A DNA stretch of 64,000 nucleotides, from the NCBI RefSeq assembly GCF_013267195.1, contig NZ_CP053941.1:930001-994000 (forward strand), written 5' to 3'. The first letter of the stretch is position 1. Every line of letters starts with the position of its first letter. The DNA comes from Halorubrum salinarum (lineage in GTDB: Archaea; Halobacteriota; Halobacteria; Halobacteriales; Haloferacaceae). Below are positions 8,521 through 17,235 of the stretch, in pieces. Made by a program: the position numbers and the translations under genes. The notes under the pieces were generated by a model. It did no database searches, was not told the DNA's origin, and worked only from the letters and a program-made list of their open reading frames with translations.

Positions 8521-10095
8521 ATGGCCGCTCCCGACGCCGACACCGTCCTGATCGCGGGGACCGCGAGCCACGTCGGCAAGAGCACGCTGGCGGCCGGGCT
8601 CTGTCGCCTGCTCGCGCGGCGGGGCGTCTCGGTCGCCCCGTACAAGGCCCAGAACATGAGCAACAACGCCCGGGTCGCGCTGACCCCGGACGGCGAGTGG
8701 GGCGAGGTCGGCGTCTCCCAGCACGTCCAGGCGCGGGCGGCCGAAGTCCCGGCGACGACGGACATGAACCCCGTGCTGCTCAAGCCCCGCGGCGGCGGCG
8801 AGAGCCAGGTCGTGATCGACGGCGAGGCGGTCGCGAACGCCCCGGCGAGGGAGTACTACGACGACCGCTGGGAGGAGGCGCGCGCGGCCGCGGTCGCGGC
8901 CCACGAGCGCCTCGCGGCCGCCCACGACGTGATCGTCGCCGAGGGCGCGGGGAGCGTCGCCGAGATCAACCTCCGCGACCGCGACCTCCCGAACGTCGAG
9001 TGCGCCCGGTTCGCGGACGCCGACATCCTGATCGCGGTCGACATCGAGCGGGGCGGGGCGTTCGCGAGCCTCTACGGGACCCTCGAACTGCTCCCCGACG
9101 ACCTCCGCGAGCGCGTCCGCGGCGCCGTGATCACGAAGTTCCGCGGCGACCCGAGCCTCCTCGACCCCGGCATCGAGGGGATAGAGGCGCGGACGGGCGT
9201 GCCGGTGATCGGCGTCGTCCCGCACGACGACCCCGGGCTCCCGGCCGAGGACAGCCTCTCGCTGCCGGACGCGGGGGAGGACGGACCGAGCGAGGGCGAC
9301 CGCGGCAGGGGCGTCCTCGGGGCCGACGACGGCGTCCCCGACGCGGCGGCCGTCCGGATCGGGGTCCCGCGGCTCCCGCGCATCTCCAACTTCACCGACC
9401 TGGAGCCGCTGGCGCGCGAGCCGGGGGTCCGCGTCGCCTACCTCCCGCTCGACGCCGCGCTCGACGGGGTCGACGCGGTCGTCCTCCCCGGGTCGAAGAA
9501 CACGGTCGACGACCTGCTGGCGCTCCGCGACGCCGGCTTCGACGCGGCGCTGCGCGCGTTCGACGGCCCCGTGGTCGGCGTCTGCGGCGGGTACCAGATC
9601 CTCGGCGAGCGGCTCGTCGACGCGGCCGTCGAGGGCCTCGGCGACCGCGAGGCGGTGCCGGGGGTCGGACTCCTCCCCGTCGAGACCGAGTTCTCGACGG
9701 AGAAGCGCGTCGAGCGCGTCACGTGCGCCGTCGACGGCGTCGGCCCCATCGCGGGCGCCGCGGGGCGCGCGACCGGGTACGAGATCCACGCCGGGCGGAC
9801 CCGGCTCCTCGGCGACGCGGCCGGCGAGGGGGCGGAGACCGCTGTCGCGACCGGGCCGCTCGGCGCGGGGAGCGTCGCGACCGACCGCGTCCTCGGGACG
9901 TACCTCCACGGGCTCTTCGAGACGGCGGCCGTGCGCGACGCCTTCGTTGAGCGGGTCTTCGCGCACGCGGACCGGGAGCGCCCGCGGGCCGAGGCGGCCG
10001 ACCGCTCGCCGTACGAGCGCGCTGCCGACCTCGTCGCGGACCACGTGGACCTGCGCGCGGCCGGACTCGACGGCCTCTTCGGGCCGACGGAGTGA
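8521..10095 (+). CDS. cbiP: cobyric acid synthase CbiP/CobQ
   Basis: Amidates the b, d, e and g carboxylates of adenosylcobyrinate diamide. The 524-residue protein has the DTBS-like ATPase domain with P-loop GTASHVGKS, the strongly conserved [14 protein letters not shown] stretch, MNPVLLKP and [15 protein letters not shown], then a class I glutaminase-like domain with [11 protein letters not shown], the nucleophile region [11 protein letters not shown] and a C-terminal GTYLHGLFE. Acidic inserts near residues 245-275 fit halophilic adaptation. Last gene of the operon; an 11-base gap separates it from cobA. Confidence 0.96.
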   Translation: MAAPDADTVLIAGTASHVGKSTLAAGLCRLLARRGVSVAPYKAQNMSNNARVALTPDGEWGEVGVSQHVQARAAEVPATTDMNPVLLKPRGGGESQVVIDGEAVANAPAREYYDDRWEEARAAAVAAHERLAAAHDVIVAEGAGSVAEINLRDRDLPNVECARFADADILIAVDIERGGAFASLYGTLELLPDDLRERVRGAVITKFRGDPSLLDPGIEGIEARTGVPVIGVVPHDDPGLPAEDSLSLPDAGEDGPSEGDRGRGVLGADDGVPDAAAVRIGVPRLPRISNFTDLEPLAREPGVRVAYLPLDAALDGVDAVVLPGSKNTVDDLLALRDAGFDAALRAFDGPVVGVCGGYQILGERLVDAAVEGLGDREAVPGVGLLPVETEFSTEKRVERVTCAVDGVGPIAGAAGRATGYEIHAGRTRLLGDAAGEGAETAVATGPLGAGSVATDRVLGTYLHGLFETAAVRDAFVERVFAHADRERPRAEAADRSPYERAADLVADHVDLRAAGLDGLFGPTE

Positions 10096-10121
10096 CGCGG
10101 GGGCGGATTCGGCGGCGGAAG

Positions 10122-10129
10122 GTATATTG
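10122..10129 (+). promoter_or_regulatory. TATA box of the thioredoxin gene
   Basis: GTATATTG is centred about 28 bases before the ATG at 10153, the spacing expected for a leaderless haloarchaeal transcript. Confidence 0.6.
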
Positions 10130-10134
10130 TTCCA

Positions 10135-10147
10135 AGTATCCAATACT
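10135..10147. promoter_or_regulatory. possible operator palindrome AGTAT-CCA-ATACT
   Basis: A perfect 5-bp inverted repeat with a 3-bp centre lies between the TATA box and the thioredoxin start, overlapping the expected transcription start. That is the position of a repressor operator. No regulator can be assigned. Confidence 0.4.
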
Positions 10148-10152
10148 GTGGC

Positions 10153-10638
10153 ATGAGCGACGCAGCCGACGCGGACGAACCGGCGGGCGACGACGCGAAG
10201 ACCGAGCGCGAGCGCATCCGCGAACGGAAGCGGCGGGAGCTCGAGGCGCGCCTCGGCGACGGCGAGGCGGTCGACGGGAGCGCCGAACCCGACGCCGGCG
10301 GCGAGTCGACGGCGACCCCGAGCGAGCCGATCCACGTGAACGGAATGGACGAGCTCCGGCGCGCGGTCGACGAGCACGACGTGGTCTTGGTGGACTGTTA
10401 CGCCGACTGGTGCGGGCCGTGCCAGATGATGGAGCCGGCGATCGAGGCGCTCGCCGCCGAGACCGACGCGGCGGTCGCGAAGGTGGACGTGGACGCGAAC
10501 CAGGCGGTCGCCCAGCAGCTGGGCGCGCGCAGCATCCCGACGCTCGTCCTGTACGCCGACGGCGAGGCGGTCGACCGCTTCGTCGGCGCGCAGGACCGCG
10601 CGACGCTTGAGTCCGCGATCGCCGAACACGCCGCCTGA
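10153..10638 (+). CDS. thioredoxin with charged N-terminal extension
   Basis: Thiol-disulfide oxidoreductase, cytosolic (no signal peptide). The thioredoxin domain occupies about residues 62-161, with the active site DWCGPCQMM (Cys87, Cys90) and the cis-proline segment RSIPTLVLYADGE. The first 60 residues form a highly charged region (ERERIRERKRRELEARL) that is probably helical or coiled, followed by an acidic linker; this is unusual for a plain thioredoxin. It has its own TATA box, so it is probably not in the cob operon. Confidence 0.93.
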   Translation: MSDAADADEPAGDDAKTERERIRERKRRELEARLGDGEAVDGSAEPDAGGESTATPSEPIHVNGMDELRRAVDEHDVVLVDCYADWCGPCQMMEPAIEALAAETDAAVAKVDVDANQAVAQQLGARSIPTLVLYADGEAVDRFVGAQDRATLESAIAEHAA

Positions 10639-10665
10639 GGCGAGTCGTCAGTTCCCGGCGGGCCG

Positions 10666-11361
10666 TCAGTTCCCGGCGAGCGTCTCCTCCAACAGCTTCC
10701 GCTGCGCCGTCGCGAGGTGCTCGGCGAACGTCGACGGAGAGATGTCGAGCGCGCCGGCGACCTCGCTCGCGTTGGCGTCGCGCGGGCGCTCGAAGTAGCC
10801 CATGCGGTAGGCGGTCCGCAGCACCTCGCACTGGCGGTCGGTGAGGCGGCCGCGGTCGACGAGCGTCCGGTCCGACGCCCCGTCGCCGCGCGCCGCGCCC
10901 TCGACGAGGTAGCGGACCTCGACGCGCTCCGCCGTCCCGTCGAGGGCGGAAACGATGTCGCGCAGGCGTTCGAGGTCGGGGAGGTGGAGCGTCAGGAGGA
11001 GGACGCCGTCCTCGGCGCGGGCGTCCGCGATCGGACAGTCGAGCTCCTCGATGATCCGGCAGGCGCACGCCCCGTCGCGGGGGCGCTCGTACCGGTACAC
11101 GCGCTCGTCGCCGAGGTCGACGACGGAGGCGGGCTCCGGGACGCCCTCCGCGCCGTCGACCGCGTCCGGGTCGCGGGCGCGGAACTCCTCGGTGTGCGTG
11201 TCGCCCGCGTGCGTCCAGGTGACGCCCGTGATCGGGCCCTCGTGGGCGGTCGAGGCGGCGACGACCGGGCAGTTCCCCGTCCCGTGGATCGCGACGCCCG
11301 CGCGGACGCCGTCGGGCGTCGCGCCCGCGCCGCCGTCGGCCGGCTTCCCTCCGGTTCCCAT
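10666..11361 (-). CDS. bacterio-opsin activator-type HTH-10 transcriptional regulator
   Basis: A 231-residue regulator of the haloarchaeal Bat/HTH-10 group. The C-terminal 55 residues (LTDRQCEVLRTAYRMGYFERPR ... SEVAGALDISPSTFAEHLATAQRKLLEE) are the HTH-10 DNA-binding domain. The upstream part is a ligand- or redox-sensor-like domain with several cysteines (NCPVVAAS; CACRIIEELDCPIAD). The ATG at 11361 is chosen because resemblance begins there, although the frame stays open much further as antisense to the membrane protein. It is divergent from that membrane-protein gene and may regulate it. Confidence 0.85.
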   Translation of the reverse strand: MGTGGKPADGGAGATPDGVRAGVAIHGTGNCPVVAASTAHEGPITGVTWTHAGDTHTEEFRARDPDAVDGAEGVPEPASVVDLGDERVYRYERPRDGACACRIIEELDCPIADARAEDGVLLLTLHLPDLERLRDIVSALDGTAERVEVRYLVEGAARGDGASDRTLVDRGRLTDRQCEVLRTAYRMGYFERPRDANASEVAGALDISPSTFAEHLATAQRKLLEETLAGN

Positions 11362-11491
11362 CGGGTCGGGGTTAGTGCGACGGGCACAAAGGCCTGATCC
11401 CCGACGCGCGGACCGCTCCGGGGGGTCACACCGAGAACACCCGCAATACTGAGGGCCGGTCGGTATCGGTCCGCGGCCCGGAGTCGCGGCC

Positions 11492-12475
11492 GTGAACCGA
11501 GCGATCCACGTGGTCGGAGCGGTCGCCCTGACCGGCGCCGGCGCCGGGATGAGCGCCGCGGCGGCCGCGGGCCTTGCGGGCGGAACCGTCGGCGGACCGG
11601 AGCTACCGATCGGGGCGGCCGTCTTCGCGGTCGCCGCGGTGAGCCTCGGGCACACCGCCGCGAGGGAGACGCGGGACGCGCTGCGGACGGACGGCTTCGG
11701 CGTCACGCGGGTCGACCTCGGCAACGCGACCGCGGTGGCCGTCGCGGCGCCGGTCACGTACGCGCTCTCCGTGCGGGTCGGCGTCGGCGCGGTCGTGGCG
11801 TCCGCGCTCGTCGGGCTCTGCGCGCACCTCCTGACCGAGACGTACGGCGCCCCCGCGTACTGCGGCTCGTTCGTCGGGATGGCCACGCCCGCCGCCGACG
11901 CAGACCTCGCGTCGGTGGCCGCAGCCGGGCTCGCCGCCGCCGTCGCCTTCGTCGCCGCCAAGCGCGCGTTCAACGGGTTCGGCGGGAAGCTCGGGACGAC
12001 GGCGTTCGTCGGCTGCCTGTCGGTGGCGGCGCTCGGCGGGCTGACGCCGGGCACCGGGACCGTCCCGGACCCGGCCGTCGCGGCGGGGCTTGTCGCCGCG
12101 GCCGCGGTCGCCGCGCCCGTCACGTTCCTCGTGAGCGTCCGGCTCGGCCACGGCCCGGTCGTCGCGAGCGCGGTCGTCGGGCTCGTCGCCGGCGTCGTCT
12201 GCCCGCCGCTGTTCGCCGCGGGCGACGCGGTCGCGGCGGTCGCCTTCTGCGCGTCGTTCGCCGGGATGGCCACGCCGGAGCGGATCCCCGGCCCAGGCGC
12301 GATGCTGCTTGCCGGCGCGACCGCGGGCGTCGGGTTCGTCGGCGCGGCGCCGTACGTCGTCGGCTTCGGCGGGAAGCTCGGCACCATCGCGTTCGCCGCC
12401 TGCCTCGTGACCACCGGCGCCCTGTCGCTCGGGCGCCAGGTCGCGCCGGTCGGCGGCGACGCCGTGACGGGGTGA
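11492..12475 (+). CDS. polytopic membrane protein with internal duplication, function unknown
   Basis: Not recognised as a known transporter. This 327-residue hydrophobic protein has roughly eight to ten candidate membrane segments rich in Ala/Val/Gly. Two halves carry the same landmarks: YCGSFVGMATP followed by FNGFGGKLGTTAF (about residues 126-175), and FCASFAGMATP followed by VVGFGGKLGTIAF (about residues 252-308). Each half also has an APVTxxLSVRxG motif. This looks like an ancient internal gene duplication. GTG start at 11492; divergent to the HTH-10 regulator and 92 bases before the molybdoenzyme gene. Confidence 0.75.
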   Translation: MNRAIHVVGAVALTGAGAGMSAAAAAGLAGGTVGGPELPIGAAVFAVAAVSLGHTAARETRDALRTDGFGVTRVDLGNATAVAVAAPVTYALSVRVGVGAVVASALVGLCAHLLTETYGAPAYCGSFVGMATPAADADLASVAAAGLAAAVAFVAAKRAFNGFGGKLGTTAFVGCLSVAALGGLTPGTGTVPDPAVAAGLVAAAAVAAPVTFLVSVRLGHGPVVASAVVGLVAGVVCPPLFAAGDAVAAVAFCASFAGMATPERIPGPGAMLLAGATAGVGFVGAAPYVVGFGGKLGTIAFAACLVTTGALSLGRQVAPVGGDAVTG

Positions 12476-12567
12476 CGCGCAGCGGTCGGCGGTCGCGGGA
12501 TTGCTACTTAAAACACCACGCAGTTCCGGCCGCATCGGGAGGGTCGTGGAGGCCCTACGTCGACCCG

Positions 12568-14664
12568 ATGACCGATCCGACCGAGACGGCCGAGCGGCGC
12601 TTCGATTCGAACCCCACCGTCTGTCCGTTCTGTGGGGTCGGCTGCAGCGTCGAGTACGCCGGGCGCGGCAGCGCGACCGGCGTCGAGGGACCGGTGAACG
12701 ACCGCGGCGAGATCTGTCCGAAGGGGGCGGCCGCGTTCGACGTGGTCGACAACGACGACCGCCTGACCGAGCCGCTGGTGCGTCACGACGGGACCTTCGT
12801 CACGGCGCCGTGGGAGGAGGCGCTCGACCGCGCGGTCGAGGGGATCGGCCGCGTCGTCGACGAGCACGGGCCGGACGCGGTCCAGTTCTTCGCGTCGTCG
12901 AACTGTACGAACGAGGAGAACTACGTCCTCCAGAAGCTCGCGCGGGTGCTCGGGACGAACAACGTCGACAACTGCGCGCGGCTCTGCCACGCCTCGACGG
13001 TCGCCGCGATGAGCGAGCGGTTCGGCGCGGGCGCGATGACGAACACCTTAGACGACCTCGGGGAGGCGGATTGCATCTTCGTCAACGGGGCGAACCCGGC
13101 CGAGCAGCACCCCGTCGCGTTCCGGTCGTACGTCCTCCCGGCGGTCCGCGACGGCGCGACGCTGGTCCACGTCGACCCGCGCGCGAACGACACGACCGAG
13201 GCCGCGGACGTCCACCTCCCGCTGCGGCCCGGCACCGACATCGAGGTGGCGAACGCGGTCGCCGCGGTGCTCGTCGAGGAGGACCTCGTCGACGAGTCGT
13301 TCCTCGCGGAGCGTACGACCGGCTTCGACCGCCTGCGCGAGCACCTCGCCGGCGTCGACGTAGCGGCCAACGCCGCGGCGGCCGGCGTGGAGCCCGAGGC
13401 GATCCGCGAGGCCGCCCGGGCGTACGGCGAGGCCGACCGCGCAGCGATCGTGACGGGGATGGGGACGAGCCAGCACCGCTGCGGCACCGACAACGTCCAC
13501 GCCCTGCTCAACCTCGCGCTGCTGACCGGCAACGTCGGGCGGCCCGGGACCGGCGTGAACCCGCTCCGCGGGCAGAACAACGTCCAAGGCGCCAGCGACG
13601 TGGGCGGGCTCCCGAGCGTCCTCCCCGGCTACGAGCCCGTGACGGACCCGGAGGCCCGCGAGCGCGTCGCGGCGGAGTGGGGCATCGAGCCGCCGGCGGA
13701 GCCCGGGCTGACCGAGGTCGAGGCGACGCACCGCTTCGGCGACGAGGTGCGCGCGGCGGTCGTCTTCGGCGAGAACCCCGCGGTCACCGAGCCGAACGCG
13801 ACCGCGGTCGCGTCGGCGTTCGACGACCTCGACTTCTGCGTCGTCATCGACCTCTTCGAGACGCGGACGGCGGCGCACGCGGACGTGGTCCTCCCCGGCA
13901 GCGCGTGGGCCGAGAAGTCCGGCACGGTGACGAACACCGACCGGCGCGTGCTGCGGATGCGCCCCAACGCCGACCTCCCGGGGAACGCCCGGCGCGACTT
14001 CGAGATCCTGACCGCGCTCGGCCGGCGGCTGACCGACCGTCCCGAGGCGTTCGACTACGACGGCCCGGAGGCGGCCTTCGACGAGCTGACACGCGTCGCG
14101 CCGATCTACGAGGGGATGAGCTACGCGGGGATCGGCGACGGCTACCAGCGGTGGCCGTTCGACGCCGACGAGGGGCGCGGCACGGAGGTGCTACACGCGG
14201 AGGCGTTCGCGACGGGCGAGCGCACCGCCCCCCTCGCGGTCGTCGACCCGGTCCCGCCCGCCGACGACCTCGACGCGGACGAACTGACCCTCACGACCGG
14301 GCGCGTGCTCCAGCACTTCAACAGCGGCGCGCTCAGCCGCCGCTCAGACCGGCTCACGGCGATGCGGGGCGAGGACGCCCTCCAGATCCACCCGAGCGAC
14401 GCCGCCGACCGGGGCATCGAGGACGGCGACCGGGTGACCGTCTCGAACGAGCGCGGGAGCGTCGCGGTCGCGGCCGAGGTCACGCCGGCGGTGCGCGAGG
14501 GCGTCGCGTTCTGCACGTTCCACTACGCGGAGCCGCTCGCGAACGCGCTCACCGGCGACGCGCTCGACCCGGAGGCGAAGATCCCCGAGTTCAAACACTC
14601 GGCCGTCGCGGTCGAGCCCGCCGCCGATGCGGCCGACGGAGGCGAGGCGGCCGGCGACGACTGA
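12568..14664 (+). CDS. formate dehydrogenase alpha subunit-like molybdopterin oxidoreductase
   Basis: Mo/W-bis-MGD oxidoreductase of 698 residues. The N-terminal [4Fe-4S] site is seen as VCPFCGVGCSVEY plus EICPKG. The active-site segment is NNVDNCARLCHAST, where Cys140 occupies the position that is selenocysteine-140 in E. coli FdhF. Further family features are FVNGANPAEQHPVAF, MGTSQHRCGTDN, LRGQNNVQGASDVG, LPGSAWAEKSGTVTNTDRR and the C-terminal molybdopterin-binding domain with TTGRVLQHFNSG. No Tat signal, so it is cytoplasmic. No iron-sulfur, NAD- or quinone-reactive partner subunit is adjacent. The ATG at 12568 follows a TATA-like CTACTTAAAAC about 60 bases upstream. Confidence 0.85.
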   Translation: MTDPTETAERRFDSNPTVCPFCGVGCSVEYAGRGSATGVEGPVNDRGEICPKGAAAFDVVDNDDRLTEPLVRHDGTFVTAPWEEALDRAVEGIGRVVDEHGPDAVQFFASSNCTNEENYVLQKLARVLGTNNVDNCARLCHASTVAAMSERFGAGAMTNTLDDLGEADCIFVNGANPAEQHPVAFRSYVLPAVRDGATLVHVDPRANDTTEAADVHLPLRPGTDIEVANAVAAVLVEEDLVDESFLAERTTGFDRLREHLAGVDVAANAAAAGVEPEAIREAARAYGEADRAAIVTGMGTSQHRCGTDNVHALLNLALLTGNVGRPGTGVNPLRGQNNVQGASDVGGLPSVLPGYEPVTDPEARERVAAEWGIEPPAEPGLTEVEATHRFGDEVRAAVVFGENPAVTEPNATAVASAFDDLDFCVVIDLFETRTAAHADVVLPGSAWAEKSGTVTNTDRRVLRMRPNADLPGNARRDFEILTALGRRLTDRPEAFDYDGPEAAFDELTRVAPIYEGMSYAGIGDGYQRWPFDADEGRGTEVLHAEAFATGERTAPLAVVDPVPPADDLDADELTLTTGRVLQHFNSGALSRRSDRLTAMRGEDALQIHPSDAADRGIEDGDRVTVSNERGSVAVAAEVTPAVREGVAFCTFHYAEPLANALTGDALDPEAKIPEFKHSAVAVEPAADAADGGEAAGDD

Positions 14665-14749
14665 GCTCGCCGACGCCGCGTTCCCGGCCGTCCGTCCCCG
14701 GTACTCGCCGCTGAGCCCGAGTATCGCCGGTGAGAAGCACGGGTTATCA

Positions 14750-14758
14750 TTTATATAA
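14750..14758 (+). promoter_or_regulatory. TATA box of hemAT
   Basis: TTTATATAA is centred 26 bases before the ATG at 14780, so the mRNA is probably leaderless. GGTTAT and ATAACC form 6-bp inverted arms (14742-14747 and 14755-14760) across the TATA box. Confidence 0.65.
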
Positions 14759-14779
14759 CCCAGGCGGAGAAGCCTCAGT

Positions 14780-16501
14780 ATGGCTACATCTGGAGAGTAC
14801 GGCCGGGACGACTTCGGCCAGGGCGGCCTGAACGAGGGGCTCGACGCGTCAGAGCTCGTCGACGAGATTGGGCTCAACGCGGACGAGATCGCGTGGCGGA
14901 AGGAGTTCGTCGGCTTCGACGCGGAGGACGAGCGCCGACTGAGCCGGTACGAGGACGCGTTCGCGGAGAACGCCGACCAGATAGCGGACGACTTCTACGA
15001 GAACCTCACCGGCCACCAGCAGACGGTCGACGTGATCGGTCGATCCGAGAAGGGGATCGAACAGCTCAAGCGGACGCAGTCGGCGTACCTCGTGACCCTC
15101 GCCGGGGGCGAGTACGGCGAGGAGTACTTCGAGGACCGGGCGCGGATCGGGAAGATCCACGACATGCTCGAGATGCCGATGAAACACTACCTCGGCCAGT
15201 ACGGCGTGTACTACGACCTCATCCTGCCGATCGTCGGCGACCGGCTCGTGGACTCGCTCACCGACCGGCTGGCCCCCGACGCCGCCGGTGAGACGGTCGA
15301 CGACGCGACCGCGGCGGCGGTCGAGGAGGAGGTCGACGACGCGATCGAGGACCTGCTCTCGATCCTCCGGATCGTCAACCTCGACATGCAGGTCGTCACG
15401 GACACGTATATCCACTCGTACAGCGAGAAGCTCTCGGCGGCGGTCGAGCAGAACGAGCGGCTGATGGCGGACGTGGAAGCGGAGGTCGAAGAGCCGATCG
15501 CCGACCTGCGCGAGTCGGCGAGCGACGTCGCCGACAGCGCCGCCGAGGTCGGCGACGCGGCCGAGGACCAGTCGCAGCAGGTCGCCGAGGTCTCCTCGGA
15601 GGTGGCGAACCTCTCGGCGACGGTCGAGGAGGTGGCGTCGACCGCCGACGAGGTCGAGCGGACCAGCGGCCGGGCGGAGACGCTCGCGGAGGACGGGGCG
15701 GACGCGGCCGACGACGCCGCGGCGGCCATGGACGACATCGGCGCCGCGGTCGACGAGGTGGCGGAGGACGTCGAGACGCTCCAGCAGCGGGTCGAGGAGA
15801 TCGACGAGTTCGTCGACGCGATCAACGGCATCGCCGACCAGACGAACCTCCTCGCGCTGAACGCCTCGATCGAGGCGGCGCGCGCCGGGGACGCCGGCGC
15901 CGGCTTCGGCGTGGTCGCGGACGAGATCAAGTCGCTCGCGGAGGAGTCACAGGGCCACGCGAGCGACATCGAGGCGATGGTCGAGGGCATCCGCACCGAC
16001 ACGGAGGAGACCGTCGAGAGCCTCTCGGAGACGACGATCCGGGTCAACGAGGGGAGCGAGCGCGTCGACGACGCGACCGAGAGCCTCGCGGCCATCGCCG
16101 AGGCGGTGACGGAGACGGCGAACGGGATCGACGAGGTCTCGGACGTGACCGACGAGCAGGCCGCCGCGGCCGAGGAGATCGCCGCGACGGTCGACGGGGT
16201 GGTCGAGCAGTCGAACCGGATCAGCGAGCGGATGCGGGAGGTGGCCGAAGAGAGCGAGCGGCAGTCGGCGTCGGTCGAGACCGTCGAGCGGGCCGTTCGC
16301 CGGTTGACCGCGAACGACGGCGGATCGTCCGCGGCGTCTCACGCGGACGGCGGCCCTTCGGCGGCGTCTCGCACGGACGGCGGGCGGTCGGTGCCGGCCG
16401 GGCTCCCGGAGGGGATGCCGCAGTTCGTGATCGACCGCCTCTCCGACGAGGAGCTGCGGGCGATCGCGGCCGGAGAGCTGGAGATGGACGACCTGCGGTG
16501 A
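14780..16501 (+). CDS. hemAT: globin-coupled aerotaxis transducer HemAT
   Basis: Soluble methyl-accepting chemotaxis protein of 573 residues that senses oxygen by a heme-binding globin domain and signals to CheA. The globin domain covers about residues 25-195, with the likely proximal His127 in ARIGKIHDMLEMPMKHYLGQYG. A long coiled coil follows, then the highly conserved MCP hairpin tip (NGIADQTNLLALNASIEAARAG, about residues 350-371; GFGVVADEIKSLAEES). No membrane segment is present. A Ser/Gly/Asp linker with repeated ASHADGGPS-type units precedes a short conserved C-terminus (MPQFVIDRLSDEELRAIAAGE). Confidence 0.95.
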   Translation: MATSGEYGRDDFGQGGLNEGLDASELVDEIGLNADEIAWRKEFVGFDAEDERRLSRYEDAFAENADQIADDFYENLTGHQQTVDVIGRSEKGIEQLKRTQSAYLVTLAGGEYGEEYFEDRARIGKIHDMLEMPMKHYLGQYGVYYDLILPIVGDRLVDSLTDRLAPDAAGETVDDATAAAVEEEVDDAIEDLLSILRIVNLDMQVVTDTYIHSYSEKLSAAVEQNERLMADVEAEVEEPIADLRESASDVADSAAEVGDAAEDQSQQVAEVSSEVANLSATVEEVASTADEVERTSGRAETLAEDGADAADDAAAAMDDIGAAVDEVAEDVETLQQRVEEIDEFVDAINGIADQTNLLALNASIEAARAGDAGAGFGVVADEIKSLAEESQGHASDIEAMVEGIRTDTEETVESLSETTIRVNEGSERVDDATESLAAIAEAVTETANGIDEVSDVTDEQAAAAEEIAATVDGVVEQSNRISERMREVAEESERQSASVETVERAVRRLTANDGGSSAASHADGGPSAASRTDGGRSVPAGLPEGMPQFVIDRLSDEELRAIAAGELEMDDLR

Positions 16502-16562
16502 GCCGGCGGCAGTGAGCCGGCGGCGGTGATCCCCCGGTAGCGCCCCCGCCAGCGAGCCGGGG

Positions 16563-16733
16563 TCAGGGCGAGAAGTACGCGTCCGGGCCCCGAATCCCCG
16601 AGATCTCGCGGAGCGGACGGGCGCCGCACCGGCCGCAGGCGGCGGGCTCGTCGGGGTCGTCGGGGCGCGCGAACACCGTGCCGCAGGCGTCGCAGGCGAC
16701 GTAGCGCAGCGCGAGCGACGGGGCGTCGGGCAT
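16563..16733 (-). CDS. small two-CxxC zinc-ribbon protein
   Basis: A 56-residue protein with two zinc-knuckle pairs, CDACGTVF and CGRCGARP, the usual form of haloarchaeal small zinc-finger proteins. The ATG at 16733 is chosen because the frame upstream has no resemblance to anything. Function unknown; nucleic-acid or protein binding is a reasonable guess. It lies just upstream of the MazG-like gene's stop on the same strand. Confidence 0.7.
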   Translation of the reverse strand: MPDAPSLALRYVACDACGTVFARPDDPDEPAACGRCGARPLREISGIRGPDAYFSP

Positions 16734-16816
16734 GGGCCCCGTAGGCGGGCGACGCACTTGAACCGGCGCCTCGCGCGCGGTCCTCCCTTTCAGATTCGGC
16801 GTCGCCGCCCGGGCCG

Positions 16817-17122
16817 CTATTGCCCGGACCCGGCGTCGCCGGACGACTCGATCCGCGACTCGTACTTCGCCAGCGACTCGTCGAGCGCGGCGTCGGGGTC
16901 GATATCGGCCGCGTCGGCGAGCGCGAGCAGCGCGAACAGCGCGTCGCCGACCTCGTCGGTCGCGATCGCGGCGGCGTCCGGGTCCTCCCCGTAGTCGGTC
17001 GAGGTCGCCACCTCCTTCGCGACCTCGCCGACCTCGCTCTCCAAGTCGAGGACGCGGTACGCGAGGTCGGTCTCTAACCCGTGCTCGGCGACGAACGCGG
17101 CGACGCGGTCCTGCTCGTCCAT
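16817..17122 (-). CDS. MazG-like nucleotide pyrophosphohydrolase
   Basis: A compact 101-residue all-alpha NTP pyrophosphatase of the MazG/dUTPase-like fold. Metal-binding acidic residues are in the helices LDLESEVGEVAKEVA and TDEVGDALFALLALAD, matching the ExxE and ExxD patterns of the family. Probably a house-cleaning hydrolase of non-canonical nucleotides; substrate not evident. The ATG at 17122 gives the expected length; the frame remains open upstream without resemblance. Confidence 0.8.
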   Translation of the reverse strand: MDEQDRVAAFVAEHGLETDLAYRVLDLESEVGEVAKEVATSTDYGEDPDAAAIATDEVGDALFALLALADAADIDPDAALDESLAKYESRIESSGDAGSGQ

Positions 17123-17235
17123 GGGCGTCGCCTCCGCGCGATCGGGCAAAAGTCCCCCGCTGTCCGGTCGCCTTCGGTCGTGGCGAGGACGGCCGGTCGC
17201 GCAACCCCTAAGACGCGAGCGACCCCACGGACCGT

